From Erysipelothrix sp. HDW6A (GTDB taxonomy: Bacteria; Bacillota_I; Bacilli_A; Erysipelotrichales; Erysipelotrichaceae): a stretch of 64,000 bases of DNA. The stretch spans positions 1,979,173 through 2,043,172 of the forward strand of contig NZ_CP049859.1 in the NCBI RefSeq assembly GCF_011400295.1, given 5' to 3'. The notes beneath the pieces were generated by a model, which was not told the DNA's origin, did not search any database, and worked only from the letters and a program-made list of their open reading frames with translations. Of the stretch, positions 28,504 through 37,378 are shown one piece after another (the stretch's first letter is position 1; every line of letters starts with the position of its first letter). A program made the translations under genes and the position numbers.

Positions 28504-29625
28504 TTAGTTATCCTCCTTTCTCAAAACATCGAAATTCTTACCAAACCGTTTTGTTTCATCAATATCGTATACAAATCTTTCAAGAACCTTTGTCATATCC
28601 TCTAAATCATTCATACAGATTACTTCGACAGGCGTGTGTGTATACCTTGTTGGAAGCGAAAAATTTGCAACAACACAATCCACATGCTCTATTGCTATAT
28701 ATGCTGTTTCTGTAAGAATCCCTGTTGCAATTTCTCTTTGGATATTAACTCCGAGACCTTCTGCTAGTTCTGTAATGTAATTAATGTATTTTCTATTCGG
28801 AACGATTCCAGCTAGTGTACCTCGACTGTGATGGTTCATATAGGTAAGTGCCGGCCCGTTTCCAAGATATATTTCAGAATATCCGTTGAGATCGGGTGTA
28901 TCTGTAGCCGGAGTGACATCCAGTCCTACAACATAGTTCGGATTAATTTCACGTACTGTTGGCATAATTCCTCGTGTATTGAACTCTTCTTGAACACTTA
29001 TTACAATGTATGTATCACATTTTAATTTCATAGGATCTAACGTTTCACTCAAGTAAATAAGAATTGCAAGCAATGCACGATCATCCATTGACTTATTTGA
29101 TACACAATCATCCAATAATTCCATAAACTGTGGTTTAAATGAAACAGGAGAACCTAGATTGACACCCGAATCAATAACTGACTTTCTGTTTTTAGCTCCT
29201 AAGTCAATATATATATTTTGAACTGTTGCAACGTGATTTTTATCATTACCTTGTAGGAGATGATGCGACTTAACTCCAACTACACCATCTATAGTTCCTT
29301 TATCGCCCGCTACTTGAACTTTTAGACCAGGTAAACACGTTGGGTTAACCGAACCTAATTTTTCAACATAAATGAAACCGTCATTGTCTATTCGTTTTAC
29401 CATCATTCCAACTTCATCTGAATGACCGAAGAGCATAACCTTTGGTTTGTTTTTTTCTTTTAAGTGTGGTGTCAAATGAATAGTAATGTTGCCTAGTGAA
29501 TCTACTTTTGTACTAATATCTCGAATTTTTTTTCGAGAAAGAATATATTCAATAATTTCTTCTTCATACCCTACATTCCCTTGTAAATTTGTGAGTTCTT
29601 CTACCATTTTTTTTAACTGTTTCAT
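28504..29625 (-). CDS. sgcX: M42-family metallopeptidase homologue (SgcX-like)
   Basis: A 373-aa co-catalytic metallopeptidase of the M42/glutamyl-aminopeptidase group. Metal ligands: His68 in FGHSDEVG, Asp in SMDDRALL, the Glu pair in VQEEFNTRG, Asp in GLDVTP, and a C-terminal His in THTPVEV. Its place between PTS genes matches SgcX of E. coli, often mislabelled endoglucanase. A peptidase in a sugar operon may mean the substrate is an amino-acid-linked sugar (for example a glycated or peptidoglycan-type compound); that is inference. GGAGG precedes the start. Confidence 0.85.
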   Translation of the reverse strand: MKQLKKMVEELTNLQGNVGYEEEIIEYILSRKKIRDISTKVDSLGNITIHLTPHLKEKNKPKVMLFGHSDEVGMMVKRIDNDGFIYVEKLGSVNPTCLPGLKVQVAGDKGTIDGVVGVKSHHLLQGNDKNHVATVQNIYIDLGAKNRKSVIDSGVNLGSPVSFKPQFMELLDDCVSNKSMDDRALLAILIYLSETLDPMKLKCDTYIVISVQEEFNTRGIMPTVREINPNYVVGLDVTPATDTPDLNGYSEIYLGNGPALTYMNHHSRGTLAGIVPNRKYINYITELAEGLGVNIQREIATGILTETAYIAIEHVDCVVANFSLPTRYTHTPVEVICMNDLEDMTKVLERFVYDIDETKRFGKNFDVLRKEDN

Positions 29626-29627
29626 TC

Positions 29628-30092
29628 TTATTCCTCCTCTATTTCACCAAAATGTTTATCAATAAATTTAACAAAGCCACTTCTTGAGTTTATTTCTCTA
29701 ATTTTATCAATGTTTTTGTTATCTAAGAGAAGTTGAGATAGTCTTTGCAGGACTTTTAAATGATCCTTACCATTCGTTAAAACTAACCCAAAAACTAATT
29801 CTACAGGCAAGCCTTCAAAATTTTCAGCATTTCTGAATAGTACCGGCTCTTTAAGTTTAATTACAAAGATTGCATTTTTCTTTGCATACTGTGGTTCAGC
29901 ATGACATATTGCAATATTGATCCCATTTAACATCAAGCCTGTTGGATAGTTATTTTCTCGTTCTATTATTTTCTCTTCGTATGATTCAGTTACATAGCCT
30001 TTTTTAAATAAGGTCTTAGAAATAAACCTTAGTAGGTCATCTCTGTCCTCAAATTGCATGTCGTAATATACAAACTTTTGATTTTCTGTCAT
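29628..30092 (-). CDS. sgcA: PTS EIIA, fructose/galactitol type
   Basis: A 154-aa EIIA of the Ntr/fructose fold. The phospho-acceptor His lies in NIAICHAEPQYAKKNAI, as in GatA/SgcA. It takes phosphate from HPr and passes it to the operon's EIIB. AGGAG precedes the ATG; it lies between the regulator gene (9 bp away) and the M42 gene (2 bp away). Confidence 0.88.
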   Translation of the reverse strand: MTENQKFVYYDMQFEDRDDLLRFISKTLFKKGYVTESYEEKIIERENNYPTGLMLNGINIAICHAEPQYAKKNAIFVIKLKEPVLFRNAENFEGLPVELVFGLVLTNGKDHLKVLQRLSQLLLDNKNIDKIREINSRSGFVKFIDKHFGEIEEE

Positions 30093-30101
30093 ATTAATCT
30101 C

Positions 30102-32138
30102 CTATTTCAACAAGTAATTCTTAATCTCTTTTTTGCTCGCATTTTGAATTATTGTATACAATTCTGCATCCTCCGTTAATTCCTTCGTTTTCATTACTGT
30201 CGATAGCAAGCGCGGTTTGTCGGGGGATGCAATAAAAATCAAAAGTCTTACAGATAATCCATTCCCAAATACTACATCTTCTTTTGAATAGACTATTGTT
30301 ATTCCTGAGTTGTTAACTCCTGAATCTATGCCCGCATGTGGTATTGCTATTTTATTCTTGAGAATAAAATGAGGTCCGTAAGAATTAATTGATTGAAATA
30401 CTTCCTCAACATAACTCTCTTCCACAACTCCTTTATTGATTAGATGTCGACCTCCAATTTCAAGCATGGCTTCCCAGCTGATTTCTTTATCAACAATATA
30501 GATATCATTTTCACTAATTTCATCAAACAGTGACGCAGATTGTGTTGTAACAACAAATTTATTAGAAAGTAAGTCCTTAAGATCATTTTGCAGTTTCTCT
30601 TTATTAATTACCACGGCGGATTCATGCACAACTTCCAAAATCTTTGACACACTTGGTAGCGTTGAATTTCTCTTACGTTCTATTCCATATTTCTTAAGTG
30701 TTTTTGCATCTTCGAAATTGAGAAATGGTGAAATGTAAAGAACAGATACTCTCATAGTTTTCTTAAATTCATAGTCTAAGTCTAACGTGCTAATTGCAAC
30801 ATCGATATTATCAAAATTGAAATTATTTAGTTGGTATAACGATATTGACTCGACTACTTCAATATAGTAGTTTGCTTCTAGTATGTTTCTTAATAGAATT
30901 GACGTCCCATATCCAGAATTACAAATCAGAACAACACGCTTTATTGTTGTTTGAGTTTCTTCAATTCGGCGCTGTGCACCAAGAAAGTGAACGACATATA
31001 AGGCAATTTCCTCCTTGGACAATGTTGCACACATCATCTTTTCTAATTCTCTAAGTCCTTCTTTGACTATGTTGTATAGATTAACGTGTTGTTCAATAGC
31101 TAAGTAGTAAGTCTCAAACTGATTTTTGAATCCATGTTTAAGTCGATACATTGTCGCCTTTGTGTGCTCAAACAATCCCTCCAAAAGAATTTCATCTTCT
31201 TTAAAGTTAATACCCATGTTAACGCCTACATGTTCAATTAAATTAGTCACAAATAAATTTGCTCTAACAATGTTTTCTTCATAAAGTGTGTTAAAACCAT
31301 TATTATTTAACCCTGTTAGTACTTCCACCAATTTACTAAACTCTACATCATTAATTTCTATCTTGAATTCTTTCTTTATCTCATTCAGATTCCTACTTAT
31401 TTCCTTTGAGTAGACTCCACAATATTTCTCAAACTCTTCGGTTTCTTCAAGAGTATAACCTTGAAGAATTCTCTCAACCATTATTATTATGTATAAAAGA
31501 AATGTATCGTAAAGCTGATAATTGTTGGTTTCATATATAGATTTTTTCACAAAATTTGTTATCTTATTAATGTTATGTCCTTCGAAAGTTTCACTTATTG
31601 CTTTAGATACTTCTGATATTAGAAGCGGTTCACTACTTTCTTCAAATAAAATAAGATGATGGTTCATATATTTATTAAAAAGGTAATTCCGAAACGATGA
31701 CTCATAGCCTCCGACAATTTGCCAATTTTTAACTTCAATACCATAAGCCTTAAATTCTTCAACAATACATTTCAAGTCAGATTTAATTGTGTTTCTTGCA
31801 ACAGATAAATTATTCATTTCATGTGTAATATTTATTTTTTTTTCATTAATAAATTTGAATGCAAGATATTCACGACGTTCTTCACCAGACATCTTATAAA
31901 TAGCCATTACACTTTCAATTACTTTATCTACATTTTCGATATTTACATTGATACTGCCGTTACTGTTTTTCTGAATTTTGTTAAGCTTTAGAATATCTAA
32001 ATAGTCATTTAGGTTTTCAAGCTCATAACGAATTACTTCTTCACTAATACCAAGATCATTTTCAATTTCTCTAATAGTAGTCCTTGAATTATTTACTAAG
32101 TATTGAAGAATACGAATTACTCTAACATTTGATTTCAT
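30102..32138 (-). CDS. PRD-containing BglG/MtlR-type transcriptional regulator
   Basis: A 678-aa PTS-controlled regulator. Order: N-terminal winged helix HTH (about 1-60, TIREIENDLGISEEVIRYELENL); two PRDs (about 170-390; for example EHTKATMYRLKHG); an EIIB-Gat-like domain (about 400-490, VVLICNSGYGTSILLR with its Cys); and a C-terminal EIIA domain (about 520-678, IAIPHAGIDSGVNNSG with its His). HPr- and EIIB-dependent phosphorylation of these domains sets activity. It is the second gene of the operon it most likely activates. The start has only a weak site (CAGGGTG). Confidence 0.88.
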   Translation of the reverse strand: MKSNVRVIRILQYLVNNSRTTIREIENDLGISEEVIRYELENLNDYLDILKLNKIQKNSNGSINVNIENVDKVIESVMAIYKMSGEERREYLAFKFINEKKINITHEMNNLSVARNTIKSDLKCIVEEFKAYGIEVKNWQIVGGYESSFRNYLFNKYMNHHLILFEESSEPLLISEVSKAISETFEGHNINKITNFVKKSIYETNNYQLYDTFLLYIIIMVERILQGYTLEETEEFEKYCGVYSKEISRNLNEIKKEFKIEINDVEFSKLVEVLTGLNNNGFNTLYEENIVRANLFVTNLIEHVGVNMGINFKEDEILLEGLFEHTKATMYRLKHGFKNQFETYYLAIEQHVNLYNIVKEGLRELEKMMCATLSKEEIALYVVHFLGAQRRIEETQTTIKRVVLICNSGYGTSILLRNILEANYYIEVVESISLYQLNNFNFDNIDVAISTLDLDYEFKKTMRVSVLYISPFLNFEDAKTLKKYGIERKRNSTLPSVSKILEVVHESAVVINKEKLQNDLKDLLSNKFVVTTQSASLFDEISENDIYIVDKEISWEAMLEIGGRHLINKGVVEESYVEEVFQSINSYGPHFILKNKIAIPHAGIDSGVNNSGITIVYSKEDVVFGNGLSVRLLIFIASPDKPRLLSTVMKTKELTEDAELYTIIQNASKKEIKNYLLK

Positions 32139-32191
32139 TTTGCACCCTGCTTTACGACTTTTGTCATAATAAATTATACGACTCAGATAAG

Positions 32192-32818
32192 TTATAGTAT
32201 ATTCATTTTTTCAATAAATATAGTTGGATCTTCTTGCTTAAATAATGATCTACCAACCACACAGCAATACACCCCTAGTTTTTCTAGTTTAATCATTTCT
32301 TGCTGTCCAATACCACCATCACACCAAACTTCAACATTTGTTTTTTTAACAATTGATTCAATTTTGGACAGTAGTTTCATCTCAAAAGCGTTGTTTCTCA
32401 TATCTGGTTCAGATGTCATAACGAGTATTGCATCAACATCTTCAACTAGATAAAGTAAATGATCAATTGTGTCTGCAGGGTTTAGTGCAATACCTGCCTT
32501 AATTCCATTTTTTTTGATCATTTGTAAAACTTTTCTAATATATTTTGTTGATCCAGTATGAATAAATATATATTCACAATTGTACTGAGAAAGTTTAAGA
32601 ATATAGTCCTCTGGCCTACAAACCATAAGGTGTATAGAAAAAGGTTTTGGAGAATATTCATTTAGATGGTCAAGCATGTCGAACCCAAAAGTAATATTTG
32701 GCACGAAATTACCATCCTCTATATCTACATGTAGAGTGTCATAGCTATTTCCTATTCTCTCAATTTCTTCTCCAATTTTTAATAGATTTGATGACGCTAT
32801 TGATGGTGATATTTTCAT
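32192..32818 (-). CDS. sgcE: ribulose-phosphate 3-epimerase family protein
   Basis: A 208-aa TIM-barrel epimerase, somewhat shorter than housekeeping Rpe. Motifs: KISPSIASSN; HVDIEDGNFVPNITFG (the usual HxDxMDGxFVPN with Glu in place of Met-Asp spacing changed); SIHLMV; WCDGGIGQQE. It interconverts ribulose-5-P and xylulose-5-P or epimerises a related ketose phosphate. First gene of the operon behind AAGGAGG, corresponding to SgcE. It implies that the imported sugar enters as a ketopentose- or ketohexose-phosphate. Confidence 0.85.
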   Translation of the reverse strand: MKISPSIASSNLLKIGEEIERIGNSYDTLHVDIEDGNFVPNITFGFDMLDHLNEYSPKPFSIHLMVCRPEDYILKLSQYNCEYIFIHTGSTKYIRKVLQMIKKNGIKAGIALNPADTIDHLLYLVEDVDAILVMTSEPDMRNNAFEMKLLSKIESIVKKTNVEVWCDGGIGQQEMIKLEKLGVYCCVVGRSLFKQEDPTIFIEKMNIL

Positions 32819-33502
32819 AAATCCTCCTTACTAACTATTTTATCTTTTTTCAATTTTCTGACAATTGTCAACTTTTTCAGTATTACCACTTTATTAATTG
32901 ACACGTTCTTTAATAGAACTAGTAATTTAGTTTGCTAAGACTTTACTGTGTACATTTTTTAAAACAGAAAAATTTCTCACAACCATGAGTTGATTCTTAT
33001 ATTTTCCGTACTTAAACACTTATAAATACGGCAAAATGCACTGTTTTATACGATGAAAATGAAGTGGTACGAAATATGAATATTGTAATATTGTGGAAAT
33101 TATAATAGACTTTTCAATACTAATATGTGCGTAATTTTCATTTTAAAATAAGCAAAAGAACAGTACCATTCGAAGTACTAATTTCCAAAACTAGGAAAGT
33201 ATCCATGCACAACTATATTAATATGTAACCAGCATTACAGCTCAATCTGGAGTTTAAGTTCAATCTATTTTTTCTGCTGGATTATTATCTATTATTAGTG
33301 CTATCATAGTGATTATTTATCAAATTAATTGTTCCAAAAAATTAATGTTTTTAATTATAATCCTTCAAGATTAGCACCAAGTTTGTTGGCTCTATTTAAG
33401 ATACTTTACTTTTAGTAAAACTTATTTATAAAATCATGTTTCACACAAAAAAAGACGATTTTCATCCAAATCGTCTTTTTCGTATACATGTTATATAAAA
33501 AA
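32819..33502. other. 684-bp AT-rich intergenic region
   Basis: No coding potential seen on either strand. At 32859-32870 the perfect palindrome TGACAATTGTCA overlaps a TTGACA hexamer upstream of the sgc-like operon and is a candidate operator or -35. At 33449-33480 a perfect 13-bp stem (AAAAAGACGATTT arm, loop TCATCC) is the terminator of the leftward MupG gene or a bidirectional element. Between them I see only AT-rich sequence with weak repeats. Confidence 0.55.
33449..33480 (-). terminator. terminator after MupG-like gene
   Basis: Perfect 13-bp stem with a six-base loop, ending in A/T runs, 23 bp beyond the stop codon of the leftward gene. Confidence 0.85.
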
Positions 33503-34540
33503 TCAATCACATTTATGAAATACTATCCTAGTATTTTCGTCAATAAAATCAACGATATCCAAATATTTTCTAGGTATTTCACCAATCACATTACTACTAG
33601 ATTGAAATTCCAAATTTCTTTTTATTATTTGAATCTCTCCACAGTATCTTTGTGCTAATATGTTCTCAATTGTAATAGCACCTCTGTAGCGAGAATTATT
33701 TCTAGAAGGTTTAATACCAATTTGTCGAGGCACTGCTAGGCGCACAACATTCTTAGCAAGATCTCGGCGTATTCCATATTCTCTTCCCAAATCAATTAAT
33801 TCCGAGTTCTCAATTGCAACCGGAACTGTCACAATTCCTTTATACATATATTCTGAAATATACGATAAAGTATCCATTGAAGCCTCACTATCACCAATCA
33901 CGACATCATCAACACCATATGTTTTTACCATATCAATTGTTGCAATATAGGGATCCATGTCTCGATGGGACTCTAGAGTTGGAAGTCCTTCATATAAGGG
34001 GAAGCGTTTAAGTTTATCACCAACTACAAACGCCATAACACGAACTCTATATTCCTTAAAAATTTGATTCATGTTATCAAAATATACTTCATCCAAAGCT
34101 GTATCTGTTTTTGGATAAAAGTTATGCATAGCATACATTTTTGTAACATCAATTCCACTTTCTATTGCATTATCTAAATATTCCCTAGTAACAGTACTGG
34201 CATTCAAGAAAATTGTGAAATCATTCATCAATTCTGCTAACAAACTGAAATCTTCGACAGTATGATCTAGTCTTAGTGCTGATATACCAATCTCTTTCAA
34301 TTTACTATAGTCATTATTTTCTATTCCCAACTTTTCAAATGTTCTAGGTGATACATCGGGAACATATATTAGACCTATTTCTTTACATTTTTTTAATAGG
34401 CTAGGAATAATTTCTCCTACTGAATCGTAGTTTTCTTCTGGGATATGTAAAGAAGAAAAGAGAAATTTTGCTCCTAATTTTGTTGCTTGCTCAATATAAC
34501 TATAATCAAGGTCTTGGATGTATGTTGATATACCGAACAT
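33503..34540 (-). CDS. mupG: DUF871/MupG-family phospho-sugar glycosidase
   Basis: A 345-aa protein of the DUF871 family, whose characterised member MupG is a 6-phospho-N-acetylmuramidase acting on PTS-imported disaccharides from cell-wall turnover. Blocks: MFGISTYIQDLD, YVPDVSPRTFEKLG, ALRLDHTVEDFSLLAELM, NASTVTREYLDNAIESG and MYAMHNFYPKTDTALD. The start codon overlaps the EIIC stop (TAATG), so it is coupled to that gene. The family also contains members with other phospho-glycoside substrates, so MurNAc specificity is a family-based inference. Confidence 0.8.
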   Translation of the reverse strand: MFGISTYIQDLDYSYIEQATKLGAKFLFSSLHIPEENYDSVGEIIPSLLKKCKEIGLIYVPDVSPRTFEKLGIENNDYSKLKEIGISALRLDHTVEDFSLLAELMNDFTIFLNASTVTREYLDNAIESGIDVTKMYAMHNFYPKTDTALDEVYFDNMNQIFKEYRVRVMAFVVGDKLKRFPLYEGLPTLESHRDMDPYIATIDMVKTYGVDDVVIGDSEASMDTLSYISEYMYKGIVTVPVAIENSELIDLGREYGIRRDLAKNVVRLAVPRQIGIKPSRNNSRYRGAITIENILAQRYCGEIQIIKRNLEFQSSSNVIGEIPRKYLDIVDFIDENTRIVFHKCD

Positions 34541-35844
34541 TATACGACCTCACTTATTTCTTCTAATGCTTCTGCCTCAGCTTCTTTTTCTAAGTCTTGT
34601 CGTTCCAATATTTTAACGAACGGATAGAACACAAGAGCTAAGAATAGCCACATCAACAGAACATATACCATCGCAATAAAGTTACCATTAGTAGCGAGTA
34701 GAGTTCTAATTGGCGCTGGTGTTATCCAAGGAATATTAAGGATAGGTACTGGTAGAATTCCTGTAGTTACACCCACAACCGCAAAAACCGCTATTACAAG
34801 ATAAGAAAGGATAAATGGAATCATAAATAGTGGGTTAAGTACAAGCGGAAGACCAAACATTAATGGCTCACCAATATTAAATAAAGCTGCTGGAAGCGCT
34901 AGTAGTCCCAATGCTTTTAGTCGTTTAGATTTGGAAGTTACCAATAATAAAGCCAATGGAGCGAGTCCAATCCAAATATAGTTATCCATAAAAATACCGG
35001 AGAAACGATATGGTATAGCAGTACCGAGAACCGATGCCTCAAGGTTTGCTGCATTCATTGCTTCCCAAATTGGACGACCAACTGCGTTAACAACAGTACC
35101 ACCATGAATACCGACAGACCATAATAGTCGGTTCATAAATGTTGCTAAGAACACGGATACTGATGTGTCACCAACACTAATAAGTGGTTCAAAGAGCCCC
35201 ATTATTGTTGCAGATAAATCAAAGTTAAACACAAAGCGAATAATCCACCAGAATGTTACAACAACAAATCCAGGAATCAGAGCTGCAAATGCTTGTGTAA
35301 CCATTGGAGGGACTCCAGCTGGCATTTTCAATGTCATGTTTCGCTTCATCAAGTATCTAAATATTTCTATTGAAGCAATTGATACAATAAGTCCAGTGAA
35401 AATACCTGTTGCTCCGAATGCTCCGGCAGCAAATCCTTTGAACGACCCTGTACCACCTTCTACAACAGTTTCAACAGTAATTGCAGGATTAATTAAGAAA
35501 AAGCTAGCAACTGCAATTAATACTGGACCAAAGTAGTCAAGTTTGAATTCATCAATCGCGTTATAGTATTCAATTGTTGCGATTGCGGATGCTACTACCG
35601 CTAAAACTGAAATTATCCCAGTTGCAACACCTGATGCAGATGTAAACACGCTTGCAAATTTTCCAATGAAGTCCTGATAAGCAGGTATTGGTAATTGCGC
35701 AAATAATAAGAACAAAGAACCAATAATTAGCAACCCTGTCATTGATATGAATGTTCGTTGGATGATACGAACATATTTAAGCTGAGCAAATTTCATCAAT
35801 GGTGGTGCAATGTGATTCTCTATGAAGTTGGTTATTTTTTCCAT
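34540..35844 (-). CDS. PTS EIIC, cellobiose/lactose family
   Basis: A 434-aa membrane permease with N-terminal FIENHIAPPLMKFAQLKYVRIIQRTFISM, several hydrophobic helices and the conserved ALFNIGEPLMFGLPLVLNP block. It precedes the MupG-like gene with a one-base overlap of stop and start, so both act on one substrate, probably a MurNAc-containing or other beta-linked disaccharide. EIIA and EIIB are absent here too. The gene is intact. Confidence 0.92.
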   Translation of the reverse strand: MEKITNFIENHIAPPLMKFAQLKYVRIIQRTFISMTGLLIIGSLFLLFAQLPIPAYQDFIGKFASVFTSASGVATGIISVLAVVASAIATIEYYNAIDEFKLDYFGPVLIAVASFFLINPAITVETVVEGGTGSFKGFAAGAFGATGIFTGLIVSIASIEIFRYLMKRNMTLKMPAGVPPMVTQAFAALIPGFVVVTFWWIIRFVFNFDLSATIMGLFEPLISVGDTSVSVFLATFMNRLLWSVGIHGGTVVNAVGRPIWEAMNAANLEASVLGTAIPYRFSGIFMDNYIWIGLAPLALLLVTSKSKRLKALGLLALPAALFNIGEPLMFGLPLVLNPLFMIPFILSYLVIAVFAVVGVTTGILPVPILNIPWITPAPIRTLLATNGNFIAMVYVLLMWLFLALVFYPFVKILERQDLEKEAEAEALEEISEVV

Positions 35845-36148
35845 AACAACTTCCCCCTTTCGAATTCATTATAACATTATAATGTTTAACGAAATATCAA
35901 GAATGTTAGCAGATTTCATTATATTTCTAATATTATTGAAACTTTAGTTCATTTTTAGAACAACTTTGTGCATTGTTAATGGAAAATCACAAACATATGT
36001 GGTATATACCAAATTATTTAATTTTCAACAAAAGTCTTTTGCTGAAATTTTATCATAAATCTATTAGTTAAATACGGTAGGTTGGATGATTAACTCATCA
36101 GTACTGTTTCTGTTTTACTAGAATCTCATGTCCTATTTTATATATAAA
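35845..36148. other. control region of EIIC-mupG operon
   Basis: No gene seen. AACATTATAATGTT (35873-35886) is a perfect palindrome that contains TATAAT on the minus strand, so it would put an operator on the -10. TGGTATATACCA (36000-36011) is a second perfect palindrome of the GntR/HutC type. The remainder is AT-rich. Confidence 0.5.
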
Positions 36149-37159
36149 TTATTCCACCAACGAAGTTATAACATCATAAAGATCTATACGTTTTAGTATT
36201 GATAAATAACTATCTAAGTTCTCAAGAAGTATCCCTAGTATATTTCCTGTTAGTATACCTGTAGAATCACTATCTCCATTATGATTAACACTGGATAGTA
36301 GTGCACCTTCCAGGTTGCTTGTATACTTTATTGAACAGTATAGTGCAATTGCTAATGTTTCTTCAGCTACCCATCCTTCACCAATTTGGCTGATTGCATA
36401 TCGATCATTAATCGAATCTTCTCGTGCTAAACGAATACTCTTTTCAATTAGACGTTTGTAATCTAATATTTCACAAAAATTCGAGAATTGATTTACTGTC
36501 TCGTTCAATGAAATAAGAATCCATTCTTCTAAGACTACATTCTCATTTCTCGCAAGACATGCTAATAGGTATACGAAGTGATATGATGCAATAATACTTA
36601 AGTCATGGCCATGTGTTATACACGATACATCCACCCCTAACATTGCGATTTGGTGTTCTGTTAAGTCACTATTCAAAGCATAGTATACCGCCAAAGGTGC
36701 TAGTCTCATAACACCACCATTTCCTTTACTATTGTTGATTCTTGAAGAAAACGTTCCCATTTCACCAAACATTAGTGCGTCCATGCATGTTCTTCCCGGA
36801 GCATGTGCTTGTCTCATTATTGGAAGACGTGCTAATTTACTCACGTCTGGATGTAGTATAGCAATATTGTTATTAATTGAATATAACTGAGTCCATCCCC
36901 AGTCTATGTAACATTGATAGATTGAATTCACTGGATCACGCTTATCATTATATATTCCTTCTAGTGTGTAGAGTGACATTTGTGTATCATCGGAAACTAT
37001 CAAAGGTTGATTTGTCATTTTCTCAAAAGTTACCTTATTACTAAAGAAAGAGTCAATTTCAGATTCACTCATAAACTCTACTTGATAACCCATGGCATCT
37101 CCTAGAGCTCCTATCAAGATAGTATTCCTTAATAATTCATTTATATCTTTAGTTGTCAT
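36149..37159 (-). CDS. ADP-ribosylglycohydrolase-family protein
   Basis: A 336-aa DraG-fold hydrolase with two metal-binding acid clusters: SDDTQMS near residue 60 and NHNGDSDSTGILTG near 300. It would remove ADP-ribose from proteins, nucleic acids or small molecules. Start at 37159 is chosen because AAGGAGAGG lies before it; the ATG 15 nt earlier overlaps that site. It is upstream of and co-oriented with EIIC-mupG (304-bp gap), so co-transcription is possible but not required. Confidence 0.85.
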   Translation of the reverse strand: MTTKDINELLRNTILIGALGDAMGYQVEFMSESEIDSFFSNKVTFEKMTNQPLIVSDDTQMSLYTLEGIYNDKRDPVNSIYQCYIDWGWTQLYSINNNIAILHPDVSKLARLPIMRQAHAPGRTCMDALMFGEMGTFSSRINNSKGNGGVMRLAPLAVYYALNSDLTEHQIAMLGVDVSCITHGHDLSIIASYHFVYLLACLARNENVVLEEWILISLNETVNQFSNFCEILDYKRLIEKSIRLAREDSINDRYAISQIGEGWVAEETLAIALYCSIKYTSNLEGALLSSVNHNGDSDSTGILTGNILGILLENLDSYLSILKRIDLYDVITSLVE

Positions 37160-37328
37160 ACGCCTCTCCTTCATATATATTGGTAACCATTTTTAATATC
37201 TAAGTTTCCTTCTCCAACGAGACTATAAACACATATAACCACAAACCAACTCAGTAAGTAATCAGTCATTTTTATTGTATGGCAATAACTCAAGAAAGAC
37301 AACATTGAACGATATGAATATAGAAAAC

Positions 37329-37356
37329 AAAAACTTCCCATTTCAAGGAAGTTTTT
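37329..37356 (-). terminator. terminator of envelope operon
   Basis: AAAAACTTCC (37329-37338) and GGAAGTTTTT (37347-37356) form a perfect 10-bp stem, 23 bp after the stop of the large membrane protein gene, with T residues on the minus strand. Confidence 0.85.
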
Positions 37357-37378
37357 TAGGAAGCTAATCGTTTATATA

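Noticed and set aside
32819..33448. Riboswitch or small gene in the long gap
   Set aside because: Weak repeats only; no conserved aptamer core and no coding signal could be recognised.
35165..35536. 123-codon open frame on the + strand
   Set aside because: It lies antisense within the intact EIIC gene, has no ribosome site and mirrors its hydrophobic codons.
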